NCBI GenBank assembly: GCA_019649035.1
Contig: BMAT01013784.1
Coordinates: 345,425 to 365,727, forward strand
Source: Elysia marginata
Lineage: Eukaryota; Mollusca; Gastropoda; Plakobranchidae
Length of the DNA stretch: 20,303 nucleotides
Direction: 5' to 3'
A program made the position numbers and the translations under genes. Within the stretch, counting starts at the first letter, position 1; every line of letters begins with the position of its first letter. The notes beneath the pieces were generated by a model, which worked only from the letters and a program-made list of their open reading frames with translations, did no database searches and was not told the DNA's origin. Shown here piece after piece: positions 1 through 9,079 of the stretch.

Positions 1-43
<43 letters not shown>

Positions 44-78
44 TTCTATCATCATCATCATCATCTTCTTCCTCATCA
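1..78. repeat. (CAT)n microsatellite, cut by window edge
   Basis: Positions 1-43 are an uninterrupted CAT array, about 14 units. After a short TTCTAT interruption, CAT/CTT units continue imperfectly to about 78. The array begins at base 1, so its true length is unknown. It is followed by a C/T-rich stretch ending in TTTCAG at 119, which resembles a splice acceptor but leads only into more CAT-like sequence. Confidence 0.97.
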
Positions 79-120
79 GAAGCAGCATAATTATCCTCTT
101 CTTCTTTTTCTTCTTTCAGT

Positions 121-184
121 ATAATCATCATGGTCATAACCATCATCATCAACATTATTATTACTATTATTATTATTATTATTA
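121..184. repeat. Imperfect ATC/ATT trinucleotide array
   Basis: Imperfect ATC units at 121-150 grade into ATT units at 154-184. It is probably the decayed continuation of the CAT array at the window start, changed by a C-to-T substitution in the unit. Confidence 0.85.
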
Positions 185-1640
185 AGAACTACTTCCCGCA
201 GCTGATCTTTGACTCAGCAGTCTAAAAATCGAACCTCACACAATCTATGAAATAACATAAAACGTATTATTGATCTCAGCATGCAAACAAAGACACAAGG
301 AAGAAACTAATTAAAACGTTTCCTTGTCTCTTGGAATTTAAACCATGTTATCCTACTTTGCAGATACATTGTTGGTAATGCGAAACGCGTGGAAAAACCA
401 AAAGCTGTTTCATACAATCAAAACTGTACGCCGTAATTTATCTTTGTGGTGCAGAGACAAAGAGTGACTCGTGTTTATCTTTCGTTTCCTACATATCATC
501 TTGTCACGCCGTTGCCAACAGGCTAGGCATATCGTGAAAAACTGGGAAATCTTTTTCATTATCAAGTTAGATTTTCTTACCTGGAATTTTGTCTCAGCGA
601 AATAATTTTTCCCGTTGCTCATTTATCGTCGATAAACTGGTAAATTGAAATGAATTAAAATGAAACAATTTTACAACGACTGAAATTTACGATTTTCTTT
701 TCATTTGTAGCAAAATATATTTATTATGGATAAAAGCAGAAACAAACAGAATCGCATAAAAGGTTGCGTTTTCTCTTTAGCATTCCATTTCTATCAAAAG
801 AGAGTAACATAGATTTCTGAAAATGGTAGTAGTTTTCTTTGAAACTAGTAAAGGAACTTGGGTCTAGACAATACCGAGATGACAAGGTTAAATTTTGTTG
901 TTTTGATATAATAATAAGCTAGATAGGAAGATACGTAAATTGATAAGAAACAGATAAATAGGTATATATACATTTTAGATTATTGAATGGTGGATAAAAG
1001 TAGAAAACGATATGGCTTGACCTAAGTTACCCAAACAAACTCACGCATTGTCGAAAAAAGTTCGGATATTTTCCATGACACAGCCCTACCATTTCCTTCG
1101 GTCGACGTTCTATTGTTAACGCCTCAACTGAGTGACTTTACACCTGATGAACTGTATAGAGTTTAGCATGTGAAAGATTATGTTCAATGACTATCATTTT
1201 TTCCTATTCGGTTTCTTTTCCTACCAGACCAGCAAAAACCAGAGAGCATCTAAACCTCTGAAGGAGGTCCAGAATAAATAAATGAGGATTTCCAAGGAAA
1301 ACATAAAGATGAAAAGAGCGTAGATTTAGGAGAAGAGAAACCGACGGCATTGAATAAAAGACAAGTCTTTCAAGAAAAAGAAGTGATATGTTTATTCAGA
1401 TGGTCTAAACAGGGTTTCGTAGATGGCAAGAATTAAAGACTGCCAAAGTATTTTACCATGAAAAACTCAAACGTTTTCTTAGTTCGCTAAAATTATTAAC
1501 AACTGAAAAAAAACCTGAATACTTCGGTGTCTTAATATCAAGTCGGTAAAGTTAAATATTGAATCAAAAGTCTTTGAAAGCCATTGAACTCTGTCATATT
1601 AAAAAAATATATATATTATTCTTATACTTTTCTTTAAACT
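185..1640. other. AT-rich unique sequence, no repeat structure
   Basis: I see no microsatellite, tRNA, transposon protein fragment or long frame here. Stops are frequent in all six frames. The only exon-like element is the minus-strand segment at 581-636, listed separately. AATAAA-like hexamers occur (for example near 1272), but they are common in sequence this AT-rich and are not diagnostic. Confidence 0.6.
581..636 (-). CDS. Candidate small exon with start codon (weak)
   Basis: Read on the minus strand, this 56-base segment is preceded by a pyrimidine-rich stretch ending in TTTACCAG (AG at plus 637-638). It ends in CAG directly before GTAAGA (GT at plus 579-580), a near-ideal 5' splice site. 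All three frames contain a stop if entered from upstream, so it cannot be an ordinary internal coding exon. An ATG at plus 622 opens a frame that reaches the donor uninterrupted: MSNGKNYFAETKFQ, 14 residues. That fits a 5'UTR-plus-start-codon exon. The context at -3 is T, so the start is not strong. If the intron is ignored the same frame runs 70 codons to plus 410, with no recognisable domain. No function is inferred. A chance pairing of splice-like signals is the main alternative. Confidence 0.13.
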
Positions 1641-1647
1641 TTTTCAG

Positions 1648-1828
1648 AAGGTTTGTGCTTATAAGAATCGGTTTAGGAATAAAAGTTTTAAAACGTAGCA
1701 ACTCGAGTTATGAATTTCAACTCCAAGACTGCAATAACCATTGGAAGACCACGACAAAAAGTATTCTCACTAGATTTCAGCGGTTTCTACAAGGTTCTTC
1801 TTGCTGGTCTATGTTATCACATTTTTAG
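1648..1828 (+). CDS. Candidate 3'-terminal coding exon, unknown product
   Basis: A strong pyrimidine tract runs into TTTTTCAG (AG at 1646-1647), a good splice acceptor. The sequence after it stays open for 59 codons to a TAG at 1826-1828. The predicted peptide begins RFVLIRIGLG and ends SCWSMLSHF. It is basic, mixed in composition and not low-complexity. About 175 bases after the stop lies AATAAA (2002-2007), followed by a T/G-rich stretch, which is the layout of a 3'UTR with a poly(A) site. Without splicing the frame extends back to 1559 and is 89 codons, starting from TTG rather than ATG. I recognise no domain or family. Frames this long are expected by chance in a window of this size, and AATAAA is frequent here, so the case rests only on several signals lying in the right order. 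Confidence 0.2.
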
Positions 1829-2316
1829 AAGACTCGGTGTCTAATGAAGCAAAGGTCTAGAGAAACTGGCCTTAATTGAGAGTTTCATTAACAGATACTG
1901 CTCCCTACCTTTCTCTCTGTGTCTGACTTTGTCTCTCTGAGTCAAGCTCGTTAGGACTTATTAGACTACCCGCTGCCTTGCTCACCGGTGCTTACTTAAG
2001 TAATAAAGAAGTTCATCTCGTTTGTTTGCTTTGGCTGCAGAACGCTCGCCTTACTGAACGTTTTTTCCTGATCTACAAACAGAGAAACAGATACTAGCCA
2101 TAGCAGAGAACTGACGAGCGGGTTTGCCCGATCCCTAGCTGCTCAAACTCCATGATTAGCACTAGTTAGCGGTAGCAAAACCTGGGTAAACACGGACAGC
2201 AGGTTAACCTAACGCACACCCCGATCAATTAACACGGGTCAGACCAGTTCCGATGTTGTTGAAGGCTAGGGCTTATTGTCCATTGAAATAGATAAGGAAG
2301 ATGCTTATCTTATTCA
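1829..2316. other. Unique sequence with a locally GC-richer patch
   Basis: About 1970-2290 is visibly richer in G and C than its surroundings. It contains a short perfect hairpin (CGGG, TTTG loop, CCCG) near 2119-2130. No frame in it is convincing. On the plus strand, AATAAA at 2002-2007 could serve the candidate exon just upstream. Confidence 0.5.
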
Positions 2317-2321
2317 CTTAC

Positions 2322-2652
2322 AATGGTAATGATAGTCTATTTCCTGACGAACAATGAACAATGTACCTTGTGCCACAATCTCCACACGAACGATTCTTGT
2401 CGTGAGAAAATCAAGACAGGTAGATAAAAGAAACCTAGGAATGTTGATGTCGAACCCTGCAAGTTTTTTTTTCGTTTCTTTAAATCTCTGAACTTGTACT
2501 GCTGGGGTTGGCATGATTTCTCTAATACTTACTAAAACATGAACCACTACACTGCCATCTAACCTAAGACAGACTATAAATCCATTCAAAACAGAATTTT
2601 GCTTGTCTACGCTTAAATTTTTCGATAAGTTTACAACGCTTAGTGCAATATT
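2322..2652 (-). CDS. Candidate coding exon on minus strand, unknown product
   Basis: On the minus strand a frame is open for 112 codons, from just after a TAG at plus 2653-2655 to a TGA at plus 2314-2316. Close to its end lies GTAAGTGA (GT at plus 2320-2321), a textbook intronic 5' splice site, so an exon could end at plus 2322. The peptide has mixed, alternating hydrophobic and polar composition (for example FIVCLRLDGSVVVHVLVSIR, then a basic KETKKKLAGFD, then FLLSTCLDFL and IVRVEIVAQG). It looks more like globular protein than a low-complexity shadow frame. Against it: no clear 3' splice acceptor at the 5' side, the exonic end ATT at the donor is poor, an alternative frame in the first part is also open, and the first in-frame ATG is internal (near plus 2514). 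No domain recognised. Confidence 0.17.
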
Positions 2653-2809
2653 CTAACCCTAAGAGCACGTGCAGGGCACCTTACGCTACATGATACTACT
2701 GAGTCCTCTCTGGTTCCCTAGACACTGAAACCAAAACATTTTCAGGTGTGGTCTACGTTAGCTTTGGGAGGCAGGCTAGAACACCACTTAACTCAATGGC
2801 GAGGGTGTT

Positions 2810-3205
2810 TTGTTGAAGAACGAAGAGATGGATAGGGAGATAAGTCCAGCGACAAGGAAAACACAGGAGAGAAAAAGATAAGGTAATAAAAGTACAGAAA
2901 ACAGAGCAAAGGTGAACGACAGAGGCATTAAAAGACGAACGGAGGCAAAGACAAAAGCGAAGAAAAAAATAAATAAGGGTGGGAAGGAAAATATAGAGAA
3001 AGAAGAAACAGAAATAGAGTATGAGTGAAACAGAAAATACAGAAAGAGTAGGCAAAACTGCAATCTGAAGCGAAAATATTGAAGGCTCAAGAAATATACG
3101 ACACATGAGAAATGAACAGAATCAGAGGTAAAATATGAACAGATGGAAACAGAGAAATAAGAAAGAGAGCGACAAAAGACGGAAGTTGAGAAAGTGCACA
3201 TTGAA
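2810..3205 (+). repeat. Purine-loaded low-complexity stretch
   Basis: Nearly 400 bases are dominated by A and G on the plus strand (runs such as GAGAAAGAAGAAACAG), with few pyrimidines and no fixed unit. It looks like an old, heavily mutated GA/GAAA-type repeat. Because the minus strand is correspondingly pyrimidine-rich, stop codons are rare there. Two overlapping minus-strand frames of 117 and 137 codons stay open and would encode Phe/Ser/Leu-rich strings. I treat them as a composition artefact, not genes. Confidence 0.7.
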
Positions 3206-4560
3206 CGTTAGGGTATTCACGAGACAACATTTTGCAACGATAGTTTTTTTTTATAAATTCCAAGACTAGTGTTATCATTGTTATGAAAAATTATGTTTAT
3301 GCAAGAAATAACGCCAGGAAGAGCTGTGTAGGGAAGTTATAATTTACCTCGTTGTATATATTACAATCTAATGCAAAATGCCACGAAAGAGATTAGGAGT
3401 CGTTCGTCTTGTTATACATGCGTTGGATTCTTCAAGCACCTTAAAGCATTCTTGTTGCGAATTTGTGAAGATAGCCCTGTCTGACATATAATTTACCAAC
3501 TTCGCCTTTTCACGACTCACACTACAACCTGTGACATCTATCAACTGTAGAGGACGTCGTTAGCTTCATGTGGGAGATACTTTCCAGCCCAGGTCACCCT
3601 AACGATCATGATACAACACATAATGGTGGAATACACATACATAACGAACAGTACTGGTGGGTGAGGGAGGGCAGATAGCAAACTGACTATGGAATTCATC
3701 AAGTTTAAAGATTGAGGCCTCTCACAGCCTCATATCATACAGATCTCAACGTATAACAAGTTAACTGCCCCAAGGTTAGTACATAACTAATTAGCTGAGC
3801 GGAGAGCATCTTCTTATGTATTGAACGTCCTTTAAAATCACAATTATCTAAAATGGGATGTTTAGCATCGGAGACATCTTTTTTCACTTCGTATGCATAA
3901 GCTACCATAAATTAGTTTCATAAAATGCATGTATTTACAACACTTTCAATAAGCAATGTGCAACTAAAATGAAAGGTTTACATGCTTTTTGGTATCCCTA
4001 TAACTCTGCAAGAAAATGTTTGCTTTTTAAAATTTCGAACTAAAGGTTAAAAATAATTGTTTACAAGGTTCATTTGCTCTAAAAGAAGAAAAAACCCTAT
4101 TACTACAGATGAACGCAGCGAATTTACTTCAAATGACCCAGAACCTATAAATTCACGTTCAAACTCGAATGGAGAATCCGGAACATCAACTTGGACAAAC
4201 CTTGAAATAATTCGTTATCAATCCAAACAAGAAAAATCCAAAACCTGATCGCTACGTGCTAATTCTATACCAGAAAAAACATAAGGAAATCATTACCAAT
4301 TGTTCTAGGAAATACCAAAGAAGGACAAGGCCAGGTTTACATAAAAAGGTTACCTATGATTTCTTTCGTCTTATTCTTTTGCCTCTGTTAAACAATTTGC
4401 ATTTTTTAGACAATGCGTCTTAATACATTCCTTCTCTAAATTCTTTACACATATAGCAAACACATGCTGCATGATATACATAAAAAAACTAGGGATAAGT
4501 TGCTGCAAATAAGTAGAAGCAGAAACAAAAGTCGTTGTTTTTTTTATTTTTATATTTTAG
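3206..4560. other. AT-rich unique sequence without identifiable gene
   Basis: No microsatellite or RNA gene seen. A hydrophilic Ser/Asn/Glu-rich frame of 64 codons is open at 4057-4251 on the plus strand. It lacks an ATG start, is bounded by TAA and TGA, and shows no recognisable motif. A T-rich run at 4535-4560 ends in TTTTAG, which resembles a splice acceptor. Confidence 0.5.
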
Positions 4561-4656
4561 GTAACAATAGAAGTAGCAGCAGTAGAAATAGATGAAGTAG
4601 TAGCTTTAGAAGTAGTATTAGTAGATCCAGTGGCAATACTAGTAGGACACGGGTAG
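4561..4656 (+). repeat. Degenerate GTA/GAA trinucleotide repeat
   Basis: The sequence is built from GTA, GAA, GCA and TTA triplets (for example GAAGTAGCAGCAGTAGAA), keeping a three-base rhythm without a long pure run. It directly follows a long T-rich tract ending in AG. In one plus frame it is open for 31 codons and reads as a Val/Glu/Ala-rich string before TAG at 4654-4656. That is what a decayed GTA repeat would give, so I call it a repeat rather than an exon. Confidence 0.55.
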
Positions 4657-4794
4657 TGGTATTTACAAAGGCAGCATAAGTCTGTCACGGCAATATTTTA
4701 AGAAGTAGAGGCGTTCACAAGTAGTACTCACTCATGTACACTACATCAACTAATGTGGCAAATCTGGCATTGAAACAACATGTCTTCTCTCTAG

Positions 4795-4971
4795 ACGGAC
4801 AAAATCAGTGGAAATCTGTGTTGAAGTAGGCTACGTGGCACTGGAGAGACTGTGGCGAGAGAAGCCAGGTACAGGCATGGCCAACATTTTGTCTGGACAC
4901 TCAGCCACAAACAGCCAGAAAGCCAGGGAGAGAAGAACTAATTACCGGCAGCCAAATGATGTGAACCATGT
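4795..4971 (+). CDS. Candidate internal coding exon, unknown product
   Basis: The patch lies in a locally GC-richer segment. A C/T tract ending in TCTCTCTAG (AG at 4793-4794) precedes it. Two possible donors follow: CAG before GTACAG at 4869, and a GTGAGC at 4972. One plus frame is open from 4754 to TGA at 4973-4975, 73 codons, and covers both exon versions. With the second donor the exon would be 177 bases and keep phase. The peptide is mixed in composition (SVEICVEVGYVALERLWREK, then a Ser/Asn/Arg-rich tail) and not repetitive. There is no ATG before residue GMANIL. I recognise no family. It could equally be a noncoding exon or an accident of local base composition. Confidence 0.16.
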
Positions 4972-4975
4972 GTGA

Positions 4976-5120
4976 GCGTGAAAGAATGCAAAAGAATGGT
5001 TGTCATTGTTCGCATCCTGGCGAGTTTGTATGGACGCTTTTATTTGAACGTTTTTATCGCAGTTGTTTTGTTTTGATGCCATAACTTCAGTTGATGCAAC
5101 TGTTGCTGTTGTTCTGCTTG
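4976..5120. other. Short unique spacer
   Basis: Unique sequence between the exon-like patch and the ATT array, becoming T/G-rich (GTTGTTCTGCTTG) toward the array. No feature identified. Confidence 0.5.
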
Positions 5121-5132
5121 TAATAATAATTA

Positions 5133-5183
<51 letters not shown>

Positions 5184-5196
5184 TATTGTTGTTGTT
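5121..5196. repeat. (ATT)n microsatellite
   Basis: TAA units at 5121-5130 pass into a long ATT/TTA array to about 5188, with one phase slip near 5181, ending in GTT units. The slip and the GTT edge suggest an older array with boundary mutations. Confidence 0.96.
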
Positions 5197-5293
5197 TCAT
5201 CACGATTAACAGCAAAACTTAAAAAAAAATCAACAGTTTTATCACAATATCCACTTTTTAAGAATTTTTTTCACCAAGAGATATAGAGCTAAA

Positions 5294-5313
5294 AAGAGAG
5301 GAGCAGAGAGAGA

Positions 5314-5357
<44 letters not shown>
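5294..5357. repeat. (GA)n microsatellite
   Basis: A pure GA run of about 20 units (5318-5357) is preceded by interrupted GA sequence from 5294 (GGAGCAGAGAG). It sits about 100 bases from the ATT array. Purines lie on the plus strand, as for the other GA arrays in the window except the right-edge one. Confidence 0.96.
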
Positions 5358-5360
<3 letters not shown>

Positions 5361-6676
5361 TAATAAGGAAATAGATTGAAAATACTTTTGTGTAATACAA
5401 ATGAAGCAAAGCACAATAGCGATTACATAAATTTCACGACTAACCTTGGGCTGAATAAACAAAACGTCACCACGTTGAAATAACTGACCATAAAAAACAA
5501 GAAAAAACCTACATAGTTTTTAAAGTACAATTACCTCTAGACCATACATGGTAAATGACTCTACTTAGATAGCACTCAGGGTTAATTATACCCAAAGTAA
5601 ACTATTATGTTAGTACAGTAGACCTACATCTGACCTGCAGTGAAAACATCAGAAACTTGTGCTTAGAGTTATGATTAGAGGCTAATAATTGGAACAGTCT
5701 AGATCTTTGTTCGTCTAATAAATGATACCATCATAGTAATTATGTTCTCAAGACGTCATATTGTCTCGTTTGAATCTTCTTAAAACTGCTAATAACTTCG
5801 AAACTGGTCTATACACTTCTTTACCCACGTAACTTCGATGATTAACTATCTCAAGCAAACTGCAACCATATATTTAAGCCTATGTTTGTTCCGTTAATGA
5901 CGTGTGTAGACGGTAGAGTTCCTCGGAGAGTACAGAAATGGCTCGGAAAAGAATACAATTATAGGTTATGATTGTTTGGATTTTGCTCTCTTATTTTAAA
6001 AAAAAGATGTCTTATATCTATGCCTGTTAAAGCTATAAATGAGCATGCCTAAGCCAAAGCTTGCTACTTGTGGTGACGGATTCAAAGCAAAAACGTCAAA
6101 ACGCCAGATGCTTCAGAAAATCTTGCCATTTTGTGATTTGGTTACATGCATTCCCCAATCATCAGATCTAACGTGGCGTTTTATAATATTTTCTCCCTGA
6201 AGCCGCTTTCTTATTGTTTACCGCTGGCAGTGAAGAGTGAAAAGATTTATGTGATTGGTAGAAAAAAAACATTAAGGGATATGAAGTCAGCGAAAAGACA
6301 AGATAATGAACGAGAGAAAGACAGAGAAGAGAAAAAAATAATTAAAAGCGATTCATGTCGGTAGAAAGACAAACGTCAAAACAGATACCAATACTGACTT
6401 TCCTAAACTTGAAAAAAATATTAATTTCTTTCTCGCTCTCATTCCGTCTATCTTTGTATCCCCTCCCCCTCCCTTTCTGAACTTATATTACATAGGTTGA
6501 CAGCTTTGTTATTTTCTCTCATGATAAATTTTATTACTGTCAGACAAAACGTTCGTGAATTTTTTTTTGGGGGGGTAAAGAAAAAGTAAATGATTGTGAC
6601 AACACTAATCTAAACAGGAACTGTCCAGAAACTGTCCTTCTTCAGATAAAAACGAAGGTAAAAGTATCCCATGTAA
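5358..6676. other. AT-rich unique sequence, no gene seen
   Basis: Frequent stops in all frames. An ATG-initiated 72-codon plus frame at 6146-6364 ends in a Lys/Arg/Glu-rich tail that reflects a purine-rich stretch. It has no recognisable motif. A C-rich run (CCCCTCCCCCTCCC) lies at 6460-6473, and a T9G7 homopolymer pair at 6560-6575. Confidence 0.5.
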
Positions 6677-6861
6677 ACTGTAAAGGACACTGTTAAATAT
6701 AGCTGGGGAGTAGCAGATGCTGTGGAAGGCAAGTGTATAAAGGTTCAATCTATATCTGCCCGAGACAGACCTAACATTTGCCAACGTACATCTCAACCTG
6801 CCGGTCTCAGGATGCCTGGGCCTCACTCCAGGTCTGACCTTCTGCTGTTACCCAACACCAG
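6677..6861 (+). other. GC-richer patch ending in consensus splice donor
   Basis: A plus frame is open for 62 codons from 6677. It ends where ACCAG meets GTAAGAAT (GT at 6862-6863), the best plus-strand 5' splice consensus I found. The first in-frame ATG is at 6812 and would give MPGPHSRSDLLLLPNT before the donor. Against a coding call: a second plus frame and a minus frame are also open across part of the patch, so the absence of stops is compositional. No convincing acceptor lies at the left side. Unknown function. Confidence 0.15.
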
Positions 6862-7002
6862 GTAAGAATGCCCTTCCTGCCTGGCACTGCTGTGTAAACA
6901 CAACAACAAAAGGCATCCTCTAGCACAAAGGACATGAAGACAAACGTCACACCCAGACATAGAAATGCACCCGAGGGGACAGGTGGAGAGGGATGCTGGA
7001 TT

Positions 7003-7012
7003 GGGGGGGGGG
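7003..7012 (+). repeat. G10 homopolymer
   Basis: Ten consecutive G, a site prone to length error in replication and sequencing. A shorter T9G7 junction lies at 6560-6575. Confidence 0.9.
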
Positions 7013-7312
7013 AGTGAAATACGATAGCAACAGAGAAAATAATTAGACAGTCTTATGTTATCTGTCTGGAGAGGCTAAAATGCTCCAAAGATCCCAATTG
7101 TTATAATGATAAAATTTTATGTCCTAATATTCGAACTTACTTCCTTCTTTTGTATTTTTAAGCCTTTATACGACTCTAAATTTCTTTTCGGCTTTACTTT
7201 TATCGGGTTTTACCTCGAGATCTGTCATGTTTATGTATTTGCGTGTCTGTCTTCCCAGTTTATTTCTGTGTATTTCTTATTATGTCTCTGTATCAATGGC
7301 CCCTTTCTTCCA

Positions 7313-7358
7313 CATCTCTTTCTCTCTCTCTCTTTATCTCTCTTTCTCTTCATCTTTG
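7313..7358. repeat. Imperfect (TC)n tract
   Basis: TCTCTC runs interrupted by TTTATC and TTTC. They lie within a broader pyrimidine-rich stretch (about 7140-7370) that leaves two overlapping plus frames open (138 and 73 codons) as a composition artefact. Confidence 0.85.
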
Positions 7359-7529
7359 TTCTTCATAGACAGACCCATTGTCTTCCAGAATATCCTTGGA
7401 GTTTATATTATTATCAACAAAAATATTCCTTTCAAGACCAAGGCATAAAGACATCAAGGCAAATAATTTTATTCATTACTTCAGGAACACGAAGAAATCA
7501 TTTTGGTTTATTTACAGTTTAGAAGGCGA

Positions 7530-7600
7530 GTCGGCGCAGGGTGCAAGAGATCGAACTGGCTTATAATCGGATTAACAGCGCACGTGCAATCCAAAGCTTG
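7530..7600 (-). mobile_element. Possible degenerate tRNA-derived SINE head
   Basis: On the minus strand, GGATTGCACGTGCGCTGTT (plus 7574-7592) resembles the tRNA D-arm region just after a pol III A box. Sixteen bases later comes AGTTCGATC (plus 7549-7557), close to the B box GGTTCGANTCC. The spacing is near that of a tRNA, and the order is correct for pol III promoters in tRNA-derived SINEs. The acceptor and D stems are not preserved and no tail or target-site duplication is evident, so it is not a functional tRNA gene. A related arrangement occurs at 9095-9147. Confidence 0.35.
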
Positions 7601-7735
7601 AACTTTACATGAAACAAGCAATATCATGCACATTGCAGATGCAGGGGCTAGTGCAAACAATGTTACAGCAGTAACATTTTAGAGATTTGACGGCATGAAT
7701 AGTTTTGTCTCTTTTTTCAAAACTTTACAGAGAAA

Positions 7736-7739
<4 letters not shown>

Positions 7740-7816
<77 letters not shown>

Positions 7817-7868
7817 CGACAGACAGAGAAAGAGAGACAGAGAGAGAGGCAGAGACAGACAGACAGAT
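7740..7868. repeat. Compound (GA)n(GACA)n microsatellite
   Basis: About 20 GA units (7740-7779) lead directly into about 8-9 AGAC units (to about 7812). Interrupted GACAGA/GAGA sequence follows to 7868. All frames across it are open and would read as Arg-Glu, Thr-Asp-Arg-Gln, Ser-Leu or Ser-Val-Cys-Leu repeats. Those are translation artefacts. The same GA-then-GACA order recurs at 11842-12042. Confidence 0.97.
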
Positions 7869-9060
7869 AAATACAGAACGAGAGTAATAAAAAGCGATCA
7901 GAGCAACGATTATAAGCAAGAAAGAGAAAGCAAAAAGGGACGATGAGAGACACAGATTGCAAGACAGAACACGTCCAATCTGTGGCAGCTTGAAAGGTCT
8001 GGGAGATTTTTTGGTCTAAATCGCTCAATTATCTTTCTGGTATGTGTCACATCAAGCCTCTTACTCGGCAAATGTTTTTACACAATTCTAATGGCTTATT
8101 GCTCACACGCAATTGTCCAAGCTAGTTAATAGAGTTAGCTGATAAAGCTCACCAAGGCACTCCTCTGGCCGCAGCTCACACACATCTGGTGTGGTCACGC
8201 GCTTTTTCACTCACTGTCAGCTGGTAATGTCTCATTATCTAGATTGTTCTATGGTTAATACTCGCGCAGTTATAATTTCGTGTTTCAGGAATGTTTAAAG
8301 TAGCGCACGGAAACGTTACATAAATGTGTAAAAGCGAATCAGAAAAACTGTTTGCAGATGTAAATGGCTGAACAATAATGGCAAATGTTAAGTTTTGTAT
8401 CATGTCAATTGCATGCCAATTTCCTGAAGTTCAAAAAATTATCTGAACAAAACGTTACTCACTTCGACAGCTGCGATGAGGTATATTGTCACTTGAACTT
8501 GTGAATATGAGCTGATGGCAACGAGTGACGAGCGAAAACCAACTTAAGCTAGGTAATACCACTGTGTAATATTATTATTACTAATCAATAGTATACCCTC
8601 TCACAAAGATTTTATGTTGTACATCAAACTAAGCATCTTTAAACGAAGTGATATAGACTATCCCCGTGTTGCGGTAAAATTTACCGTTCTCCGCAATTAA
8701 ACTGTTTTCCCTTTCCTGACCCCCTACCATATGAGTAAAAGAAAAAAAATTGGACGCGAGGTTTTGTTTTGCCGTTTCTGACTGATCTAGGAAAAAAGAC
8801 AGACACCAGGAAGCTCAAGCAAGCTGTTTTCCGATTATATTCAACCAATTAGAGCAGTTAAAAATCAAATGAAAAACGAAATCTTTCATAACAATAGGAA
8901 ACCAAAAATGATTCTACATCTGAAATCAAACTTGTAATACCGACTTTGCTGTTTTCAAGTATAAACAGTGTTACGGACTATTTCGGTTATTACGGTAAAT
9001 ATCAGATATCTCTTCAATATTGATATTCCAAACCCTTTTTATGAAAGACAAACTTAATGC
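7869..9060. other. Unique sequence, no gene identified
   Basis: AT-rich with a GC-richer patch near 8150-8220 (contains CACAC, ATCTG loop, GTGTG). Short ATT runs occur near 8567. No frame, RNA gene or transposon fragment that I can support. Confidence 0.5.
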
Positions 9061-9079
9061 GGACCGGAACAAACACTCC

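Noticed and set aside
1..60. CAT array as a poly-His, poly-Ile or poly-Ser coding region
   Set aside because: No open frame extends beyond the repeat with complex sequence. An ordinary microsatellite explains it.
210..260. B-box-like GGTTCGATTTT on the minus strand near 225-235
   Set aside because: No A-box-like sequence at the proper distance.
2753..3278. Hydrophobic minus-strand frames of 117 and 137 codons that could suggest membrane proteins
   Set aside because: They overlap in different frames over a purine-loaded plus strand. The Phe/Ser/Leu content and lack of stops follow from pyrimidine bias on the minus strand.
7106..7522. 138-codon plus frame, Phe/Leu/Ser-rich
   Set aside because: Coincides with a pyrimidine-rich stretch and a TC tract, starts from a non-ATG region, overlaps two other open plus frames, and has no recognisable motif.
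7705..8028. Frames reading Arg-Glu, Thr-Asp-Arg-Gln, Ser-Leu and Cys-Leu-Ser-Val repeats
   Set aside because: They are translations of the GA/GACA microsatellite, open in several frames on both strands.
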